A stretch of 9,928 nt of DNA. Origin: an uncultured Agitococcus sp. Its GTDB lineage: Bacteria > Pseudomonadota > Gammaproteobacteria > Pseudomonadales > Moraxellaceae. The stretch lies in contig NZ_CALETI010000288.1 in assembly GCF_937920075.1 (NCBI RefSeq), positions 1 to 9,928 of the forward strand, in the 5' to 3' direction. A program made the translations under genes and the position numbers. Below the pieces are notes generated by a model. The model was not told the origin of the DNA. It did not search any database and saw only the letters and a program-made list of their open reading frames with translations. Shown piece after piece: positions 4,793-9,928 of the stretch. Positions within the stretch are counted from its first letter, which is position 1; every line of letters begins with the position of its first letter.

Positions 4793-5590
4793 TCAAGCTT
4801 TCAAGCGAGTCATCAACACTTTGACTTGAGCTAAAACAAATAACAACGCTGCGCTGACAACAATACTTGCCCCAACAGGCGTATCCCAATAAAAACTCGA
4901 TAACAAGCCACCACTCACAGCCGTTACCCCTGTCATTGCCGCTAATAATACCATTTGTGTGGGCGTATTGACTAAGGGTCGTGCCACTAAACTAGGAATG
5001 ACTAATAACGCGGTAATTAACAAACTACCGACAGCCTTCATCGCCACCGTCACTACCAAAGCCAGCAAAATGAGCAATAATAAACGTAATTTGGTGACAG
5101 GTAGGCCTTCAACAAAGGCTAAATCTTCATCAATAGTGGTCAATAATAAGTCACGCCAAAAATAAGCTAACCCCAACAACACTAAGCCCAAGCAACTGAC
5201 GAACACAGGTAAATCGGTACTACTAATACTTAATAAATCACCAAATAAGTAACTTAACAAATCTACTCGCACTTCATCCATTTTACTAATGGCAATCAGA
5301 CCTGCACTCAAAGTTGTCGTTGATACCGCCATTAACAAAGCATCTGATGGCAATTGACGTTTAGCCAACAAACTCGCCAAAATCAAGGCAATCATCACAC
5401 AAACCGCTACCAATCCGCCCCAAACAGGAATATGCAGCCACAAGCTTAATGCCACACCTAATAAGGTGGCGTGCGACAAACTATCGCCAAAATATGCCAA
5501 ACGTCGCCACACCAACAAACAACCTAATGGTGCAGCCACTAAGGCCAATAACGAACCTGCTAACCATGCAGGCCATAATAATTCCCACAT
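4793..5590 (-). CDS. znuB: Zinc ABC transporter permease ZnuB
   Basis: A 265-residue inner-membrane permease of the ABC-3 (manganese/zinc/iron chelate) family, which forms the channel through which ZnuA-delivered zinc enters. About eight hydrophobic segments are visible. Family signatures include WRRLAYFGDSLSHATLLG at 28-45, SYLFGDLLSIS in the middle, and GSLLITALLVIPSLVAR and GLLSSFYWDTPVGAS towards the C-terminus. The ATG at 5588-5590 lies 3 nt after the znuC stop, and the ribosome binding site (AAGAG) is inside the znuC end, which points to translational coupling. Length and motifs are normal. Confidence 0.95.
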   Translation of the reverse strand: MWELLWPAWLAGSLLALVAAPLGCLLVWRRLAYFGDSLSHATLLGVALSLWLHIPVWGGLVAVCVMIALILASLLAKRQLPSDALLMAVSTTTLSAGLIAISKMDEVRVDLLSYLFGDLLSISSTDLPVFVSCLGLVLLGLAYFWRDLLLTTIDEDLAFVEGLPVTKLRLLLLILLALVVTVAMKAVGSLLITALLVIPSLVARPLVNTPTQMVLLAAMTGVTAVSGGLLSSFYWDTPVGASIVVSAALLFVLAQVKVLMTRLKA

Positions 5591-5593
5591 GAT

Positions 5594-6361
5594 TTATGAC
5601 TCTTGTTTAACAGGTGAATGGTGCGGATGAACACAACCATGAGCATCATGTTGATGGTCGTGATGGTGACTATACACTGCTAAGCCTTTGCTACCTTGCA
5701 AACCAAACAAACGCAAATATTCAGGATGATTACTTACTGACTCTGGATGACCATGACAACAAATATGGCCATTTAAACAAATCACACTATCGGTTGCCGC
5801 CATCACCAAATGCAAATCATGCGAGACCATTAACACCCCACACTGATATTTTTCGGGTAATTGGGCAATTAAATTATACAACTCTTCTTGACCTGTTAAA
5901 TCTACCCCTTGCATGGGCTCATCCAACACCAATAAATCGGGCTTTTGTAATAAGGCACGCACCAACAACACTCGTTGCCACTCACCACCCGATAAAGTAT
6001 GAATCGATTGTTCTAATAAATGCTCTGCACCAACATCATTAAGGGCAATTAACAAATCGATCGGTGCGGGCTTGGTGCGACTAAGTTGCAAAAAATGTCG
6101 TACCGTTAATGGTAAAGACTTATCTAATTTCAGTGCTTGAGGCATATAACCAATTCGCAACTTTGGAACTAATAGCCGCTGCCCTGCACTAACCTTGAGT
6201 AAGCCCACCACGATTTTGACCAATGAAGACTTTCCCGAACCATTTGGGCCAATCAGCGTCACAATTTGTCCTCGTGGTAATACCAAATCAATATCACGCA
6301 AAATCGTGCGTTGTTCGGCGACTAATTGGACTTGTTTCAGCTCTACTAAAATTTCACTCAT
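5594..6361 (-). CDS. znuC: Zinc ABC transporter ATPase ZnuC
   Basis: A 255-residue cytoplasmic ATPase that powers zinc import with ZnuB. Walker A is GPNGSGKS at 38-45, the Q-loop is Q75 in YMPQ, the ABC signature is LSGGE at 123-127, Walker B is LLVLDE at 143-148, and the switch histidine is H181 in SHD. MVSHDLHLVMA and CLNGHICCHG are specific ZnuC signatures. The C-terminal 25 residues form a histidine-rich tail, with nine His and one Cys between 232 and 248. E. coli ZnuC has a shorter version (about RHHHNHRHD), so the tail here is an extension of a known trait. It probably binds or buffers zinc. The start codon overlaps the end of zur by 8 nt. Confidence 0.96.
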   Translation of the reverse strand: MSEILVELKQVQLVAEQRTILRDIDLVLPRGQIVTLIGPNGSGKSSLVKIVVGLLKVSAGQRLLVPKLRIGYMPQALKLDKSLPLTVRHFLQLSRTKPAPIDLLIALNDVGAEHLLEQSIHTLSGGEWQRVLLVRALLQKPDLLVLDEPMQGVDLTGQEELYNLIAQLPEKYQCGVLMVSHDLHLVMAATDSVICLNGHICCHGHPESVSNHPEYLRLFGLQGSKGLAVYSHHHDHQHDAHGCVHPHHSPVKQES

Positions 6362-6833
6362 GGTGTTGACACTGCTTACACAGCCCCGTCACTTCTAAAA
6401 TCGGCTGACGGATTAAAAAGCCATTGCTAGCAGCTTGTTGTTGTAATTCTTGTTGCAACAGGTCGCTATTTTGCAACTCTTCGGCATTACCACATTGTTG
6501 GCACAAAAAGAAACACGCCAAATGCTGTTCGGAGGGATGTACACAGCCTAAAAAAGCATTTAAAGAAGCAATCCGATGAATTAAGCCCTGCTCCAATAAA
6601 AACTCTAAAGCACGATACACCGTTGGTGGTGCAGGCTTATGTCCTTCATCAGTTAACTTATCAAGAATGGCATAAGCTCCTAAGGGTTTATGACTTGCCC
6701 ACACCAGTTCCAACACACGTTTACGAATCGCTGTTAAACGCACACCGCGCTCAGCACATAAAACCTCGGCAGAATGTAAAGCATCGTTGACACAATGCTC
6801 GTGATGATGGGGATGAAAAGCGTGCTGACTCAT
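6354..6833 (-). CDS. zur: Zinc uptake regulator Zur (Fur family)
   Basis: A 159-residue Fur-family repressor that binds DNA when loaded with zinc. The winged helix covers about 20-88, with the recognition region PPTVYRALEFLLEQGLIHR. Likely regulatory zinc ligands, by alignment with E. coli Zur from memory, are H86, C97, H104 and E118. The structural zinc site is C111-x2-C114 with C152-x2-C155. An N-terminal extension rich in histidine (HPHHHEHC at 7-14) is unusual and could add a weak zinc site. The ATG at 6831-6833 lacks a clear Shine-Dalgarno sequence. The gene heads the zur-znuC-znuB unit and overlaps znuC by 8 nt. Expected to repress itself and znuA through the site at 6863-6881. Confidence 0.95.
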   Translation of the reverse strand: MSQHAFHPHHHEHCVNDALHSAEVLCAERGVRLTAIRKRVLELVWASHKPLGAYAILDKLTDEGHKPAPPTVYRALEFLLEQGLIHRIASLNAFLGCVHPSEQHLACFFLCQQCGNAEELQNSDLLQQELQQQAASNGFLIRQPILEVTGLCKQCQHHE

Positions 6834-6862
6834 AACGGTGTTGATAGAAAAAAAAGAAAATT

Positions 6863-6881
6863 AATGCAATAATATAACATT
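6863..6881. promoter_or_regulatory. Zur box in the zur/znuA divergent spacer
   Basis: The 19-bp imperfect palindrome AATGCAATAATATAACATT has outer arms AATG and CATT. Its inner TGcaATAATATAACA differs at two positions from the gammaproteobacterial Zur consensus TGTTATAATATAACA, as I remember it. It is midway in the 81-bp spacer, so one bound Zur could block both directions. Clear -35/-10 pairs could not be fixed on either side. Confidence 0.75.
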
Positions 6882-6914
6882 CCATGCTCAATTCCTAAAG
6901 CTGTATTCTCTGCT

Positions 6915-7766
6915 ATGTCGATTAAACATTTTTTTGCTGCTAGTCTATTAGTCATTAGCAATGCTGCCTCTGCACAAATTGTCACCACTATCAAACCATT
7001 AACTTTAATAGCCCAAGAAGTGACTCAAGGCATTGAGCAACCCATGCAACTTTTACCTGTAGGTGCATCTGCACACCATTACGCTCTTAAACCATCGCAA
7101 CGGGTGTTATTACAAAAAGCCAGTTTGATTGTTTGGGTAGGCAATAGTCATGAAACTTTTTTGCAAACAACGCTAAAACCTTTAAGCAATGTTTTAACTT
7201 TTGAACAGTTACCAAATCTCAAAAAATTGGCATGGCGTGATTTAAATACCCATCAAGCACAAGCCAATACTGTAGATGGTCATTTGTGGCTCAATCCTGA
7301 TAATGCAATTTTATTAGCTTATGCCATTGCCCAAAAACGTGGCCAACAAAACCCTAAATATGCTCAGCAATATCAACAAAATGCCGATAAATTTGCCCAA
7401 AAAACACGCCAACAAGTACAACAGTTTCAACAAAAGTTTAAGTTATTAAATAAACGTGATTATGTCGCCTATCATGATGCTTATCAGTATTTAGAAGCCC
7501 CTTTAGGCTTGCACTATCGTGGCAGTATTAGCATTAGCCCCGAACAAAAGCCTAGTGCTAAGCATTTATTAAAATTAAAACAGGAAATTAAGCAGCAAGG
7601 TTGGCAATGCTTATTAACAGAGCCAGAGTTTGATAAAGGCTTAGCGGATAAAATTTTTGGGCAACATGGCAGGTATATCATGATTGATGAGACTTTTAGC
7701 TTAGCACAGAGTTATGAACAAGGTTTTGGGCAAATGGCACAAGCGATTTATGATTGTATTAAATAA
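6915..7766 (+). CDS. znuA: Zinc ABC transporter periplasmic binding protein ZnuA
   Basis: A 283-residue cluster 9 (A-I) solute-binding protein that captures zinc in the periplasm and hands it to ZnuB. The signal peptide (MSIKHFFAASLLVISNAASA) is probably cut after A20. Zinc ligands match ZnuA: H54 in GASAHHY, H123 in GHLWLNP and H187 in YHDAY. C232 and C281 match the disulfide pair of E. coli ZnuA. The long His/Asp-rich loop found in many ZnuA proteins between the first and second ligands is missing; only a short segment near 111-122 (NTHQAQANTVDG) is present. The middle (about 140-180) is Gln/Lys-rich and helical, as in the family backbone helix. No good Shine-Dalgarno sequence is visible, but the signal peptide fixes the start. 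The stop overlaps the convergent cyclase gene by 8 nt. Confidence 0.95.
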   Translation: MSIKHFFAASLLVISNAASAQIVTTIKPLTLIAQEVTQGIEQPMQLLPVGASAHHYALKPSQRVLLQKASLIVWVGNSHETFLQTTLKPLSNVLTFEQLPNLKKLAWRDLNTHQAQANTVDGHLWLNPDNAILLAYAIAQKRGQQNPKYAQQYQQNADKFAQKTRQQVQQFQQKFKLLNKRDYVAYHDAYQYLEAPLGLHYRGSISISPEQKPSAKHLLKLKQEIKQQGWQCLLTEPEFDKGLADKIFGQHGRYIMIDETFSLAQSYEQGFGQMAQAIYDCIK

Positions 7767-8850
7767 TCACCGTGCAATTACGCCCTTTAGCTTTAGCTTC
7801 ATACAATGCTCCATCAGCACGTTTAATCGTGTCATAAATAGACTCTCCTTTTTCGTAAGAAGTAAAACCAACAGAAAAGCTAATTTTTAATTCAGGAATT
7901 TGTTGGCAAGGTTGAACACAGGCCAAATAAGCGCGTAATCGCTCTATGCCAATATTAGGATGACCATTATTGGTCTTTGGCATTAATAATAAAAACTCTT
8001 CTCCACCCCATCGACTCAAAATATCTATTTCTCTTAAAACTTTTCGAGCAGACTCGCCAAAAACAGATAACACTTGATCGCCAATAGCATGGCCATATTT
8101 ATCATTAATCATTTTAAAATAATCGAGATCAATCATGGCAATTGCAAAACCTTCTGTTTGCCGAGTTTGATTGCGACTATGCTCGGCCAATACTTCGGTC
8201 ATACGACGACGATTAATGAGCCCCGTCAACTCATCATAAGCTGCAACACGCTCTAATTGTGTACATGCTTGTTCAAGATCATTTTTTTGTATTTTTAAAC
8301 GACGGCGCATGGCCGATAACTGCTCTGATAAGCGTGCAATCGTAGGTAAAATTGTTACCACAAGCAGCAAATAGACTATTTCTATTTGCCAAGGATAAAC
8401 TTGAGAATCCGTTAGCATTTTATATAACATGGTTGATACCATTGCTAACACACCATAACTAGCAGATATCACCGAACGACGTGGCTCCATGACAAAAATG
8501 CCAAATACCATAACTAAGGCATAAAGCATTAATGTGCCTGCATGCGCCTGACCTGTATTGGCATAAGCGGCACAAATCCAAGTCATCGCTACTAAAATTT
8601 GTGGCAACGTTAAGGCTGGCTCTTTAAAGCGCAAATTAAAACCCGTTCTTAAAGCAAGATAAAAAGCCAAACAAGTACTAATCATGCCTAAAGATAATAA
8701 GCTTGTTGCTTGTATCGACATTTTGCCAATGTAAGACAAATATATCATCATGCCAATACTAATCAAAAATACTAAGCTGGCTAATAAAGAGCGTCTAATG
8801 CGTAAACGCTGTTTTTTATCCGTAGATAACAATAAATCTAATAAATTCAT
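7759..8850 (-). CDS. Membrane-bound diguanylate cyclase (GGDEF domain)
   Basis: A 363-residue protein that should make cyclic di-GMP from two GTP at the inner membrane. About six hydrophobic segments (21-41, 48-68, 82-97, 104-120, 126-145, 154-175) form an unnamed sensor region. They are followed by a short coiled linker (about 176-202) and a GGDEF domain from DELTGLINRR at 206-215. Metal and catalytic residues are intact: D241 in IDLDYF and GGEEF at 282-286. The product-inhibition I-site R273-x2-D276 lies five residues before GGEEF, so feedback inhibition is expected. There is no EAL domain. The ATG at 8848-8850 lacks a strong ribosome binding site. MITE copy B starts 24 bp upstream, so its promoter probably lies in or beside the element. 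Confidence 0.93.
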   Translation of the reverse strand: MNLLDLLLSTDKKQRLRIRRSLLASLVFLISIGMMIYLSYIGKMSIQATSLLSLGMISTCLAFYLALRTGFNLRFKEPALTLPQILVAMTWICAAYANTGQAHAGTLMLYALVMVFGIFVMEPRRSVISASYGVLAMVSTMLYKMLTDSQVYPWQIEIVYLLLVVTILPTIARLSEQLSAMRRRLKIQKNDLEQACTQLERVAAYDELTGLINRRRMTEVLAEHSRNQTRQTEGFAIAMIDLDYFKMINDKYGHAIGDQVLSVFGESARKVLREIDILSRWGGEEFLLLMPKTNNGHPNIGIERLRAYLACVQPCQQIPELKISFSVGFTSYEKGESIYDTIKRADGALYEAKAKGRNCTVII

Positions 8851-8874
8851 TTTGTTATTTTCTTTTTATAGTTC

Positions 8875-8964
8875 AGGACTTACCTATTTCACCTTCAGGC
8901 GCACATTTTGTGAACATAAAATCGTTAAAAATACGAGCCAATAAGCGATAATGGTGTAAGTCCT
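8875..8964. mobile_element. MITE-like element, copy B (90 bp)
   Basis: Perfect 9-bp terminal inverted repeats AGGACTTAC (8875-8883) and GTAAGTCCT (8956-8964). The internal blocks TTTCACC, TTTTGTG, CATAAAA and AATAAGCGATAA are shared in order with copy A. It has no ORF and no clear target duplication. It lies between the cvfB-like gene and the cyclase gene, lacks the 23-bp repeat, and therefore represents the shorter, probably ancestral form. Confidence 0.7.
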
Positions 8965-8973
8965 AAGTTGTAA

Positions 8974-8986
8974 TGTATTGAATACA
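8974..8986. repeat. Short palindrome TGTATTGAATACA after the CvfB-like gene
   Basis: A perfect 6+1+6 palindrome, two bases beyond the stop codon of the CvfB-like gene. It is too short and lacks a T run, so it is not a convincing terminator. It could be an operator half of the cyclase promoter region, or chance. Confidence 0.3.
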
Positions 8987-8988
8987 CT

Positions 8989-9828
8989 CTAAATTTTACG
9001 ATTCGCTAAGCGAATCCCTTGTTCTTCGATAATAATTTGACGTTGTTTAAATAAAGTACCAATCGCTTGTTTAAATACCTTTTTACTCACGCCAAAGGCA
9101 GCATAAATTTCATCAGGACTACTTTTGTCGCTCAACATCAAATAACCTTTTTGTTGCTTTAGGCGTTGCAAAATATCGTCAGTAATACCAGTCACCTTAG
9201 CAAACCCCAAAGGTTGCAACGAGAGGTCTAAACGTTTATCTTCGCGCAAACGCTTCACATATGCCTCTAATATTTGACCTTTATAGACTTGTTGGAACAC
9301 TTCATTTGCATATAACGCCCCCCAATAACGATGATTGACAATCACACGAAAACCTAACTCTGTGGGACTCGCAATTAAAATGGAGACTTTATCGCCTTGT
9401 TTAAATTCTGTACATTCATTTTGCAAAAAGTTATTTAAATATGTCGTTGCATAAATACCTTTACGTTCTTCAAAACACAAACGTACCAAACAATAGCGAT
9501 TTGGTTCTAGAACGTGCTGCTGTTCTTTACGCGATAAAAATAAAGGCGGTTCTATGCCCCAATCAAGCCATGCCCCTTCTGGTGTCACTGATAACACTTT
9601 CAAGGAGGCAAATTGTCCCACTTGAGCAACTGGCTGTTGGCTGCTAGCGGCTAAATAACCTTCGTCATCAATAAATATAAAAGCATCTATAGATTGGCCA
9701 ACCTTAGTCCCTTGTGGAACATCTTGTTTAGCAATCGGAATATCACCATAACGTCCCCCTTCCAATAAATAATGCTGCTTGAGTTGCTCAACTACTTCTA
9801 AACGATTGACTTGGCCAATATTTACCAT
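8989..9828 (-). CDS. CvfB/YitL-like S1-domain RNA-binding protein
   Basis: A 279-residue protein resembling Staphylococcus CvfB and Bacillus YitL: tandem S1-like OB folds followed by a C-terminal winged helix. Seen: NIGQVNRLEVVEQLKQHYLL at the start, then YGDIPIAKQDVPQGTKVGQSIDAFIF and LKVLSVTPEGAWLDWGI. Next come YKGQILEAYVKRLREDKRLDLSLQP and the winged-helix end SSPDEIYAAFGVSKKVFKQAIGTLFKQRQI. In the family this binds RNA and affects virulence or RNA turnover; the direct role is not well fixed. A TTG four codons upstream (9838-9840) also opens the frame. I prefer ATG at 9826-9828 because a GAGAAA sequence lies just ahead of it and the protein then starts MVNIGQVN, like its relatives. Confidence 0.88.
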   Translation of the reverse strand: MVNIGQVNRLEVVEQLKQHYLLEGGRYGDIPIAKQDVPQGTKVGQSIDAFIFIDDEGYLAASSQQPVAQVGQFASLKVLSVTPEGAWLDWGIEPPLFLSRKEQQHVLEPNRYCLVRLCFEERKGIYATTYLNNFLQNECTEFKQGDKVSILIASPTELGFRVIVNHRYWGALYANEVFQQVYKGQILEAYVKRLREDKRLDLSLQPLGFAKVTGITDDILQRLKQQKGYLMLSDKSSPDEIYAAFGVSKKVFKQAIGTLFKQRQIIIEEQGIRLANRKI

Positions 9829-9909
9829 GTTGTTTCTCAATATTTAAAATTCTATAAACCAAAAACCTAATAAGCTTTTTATTCAATTAAAAACACATTA
9901 ACAGTATGA

Positions 9910-9928
9910 TTGTTAAACAATTTATAAT
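9910..9928 (+). promoter_or_regulatory. Possible promoter reading out of the window
   Basis: A perfect TATAAT at 9923-9928 follows the palindrome TTGTTAAACAA (9910-9920) and a TTAACA 19 nt before it. The 100-bp spacer upstream of the CvfB-like gene is strongly AT-rich, so chance matches are likely. A divergent gene beyond base 9928 would support it. Confidence 0.25.

Noticed and set aside
5620..5680. CAT/GTG-rich run at the end of znuC as a DNA repeat
   Set aside because: It is explained by the histidine codons of the ZnuC C-terminal tail.
5614..6042. 142-codon plus-strand ORF
   Set aside because: It lies fully antisense to znuC, which has every ABC motif; the composition (many N, H and L) is that of a shadow frame.

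Overview
The window reads as AT-rich chromosomal DNA from a gammaproteobacterium. Moraxellaceae (relatives of Acinetobacter and Moraxella) is the best guess. The reasons are an RNase T gene, a znuA gene divergent from zur-znuC-znuB as in Acinetobacter, and a second-type YebC protein. This placement is inference from gene content, not from a search.

Layout. 1-255: the 3' end of RNase T (+), closed by a hairpin terminator. 313-1098: a SpoU/TrmH-type RNA 2'-O-methyltransferase (-). 1117-about 2220: an IS200/IS605-type element carrying only tnpB (-), inserted just upstream of the methyltransferase start. 2230-2762: two small unrecognised ORFs (-). 2849-2971: a MITE-like element (copy A) that overlaps the 3' end of an EamA-type transporter gene (2945-3859, -). 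3871-4056: a promoter-like sequence, a foldable leader and a strong terminator that ends right at the transporter's ribosome binding site. 4064-6833: yebC, znuB, znuC and zur, all on the minus strand and nearly contiguous. 6863-6881: a Zur-box-like palindrome in the divergent spacer. 6915-7766: znuA (+). 7759-8850: a membrane diguanylate cyclase (-). 8875-8964: MITE-like copy B. 8989-9828: a CvfB/YitL-like S1 RNA-binding protein (-).

How the genes work together. ZnuA (periplasmic zinc binding), ZnuB (membrane channel) and ZnuC (ATPase) form a high-affinity zinc importer. Zur, encoded first in the znuCB transcription unit, should repress both arms through the shared operator when zinc is sufficient. 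yebC lies 30 bp after znuB and may be read in the same transcript. The rest are separate housekeeping or signalling genes.

The accessory signals sit in the spacers. A 23-bp repeat (core TTCGACTNNGCTCAGTAA) occurs three times: in the loop of the IS right-end hairpin, in a small ORF, and nested in MITE copy A. A second family with AGGACTTAC/GTAAGTCCT ends occurs twice. The most attractive candidate for an undescribed element is the 150-nt terminated leader or small RNA between yebC and the EamA gene. Next is the TnpB element, whose canonical RuvC-II glutamate position holds glycine and whose right end has taken up the 23-bp repeat. No CRISPR array, tRNA, rRNA or prophage was seen. No gene-free stretch exceeds about 210 bases.
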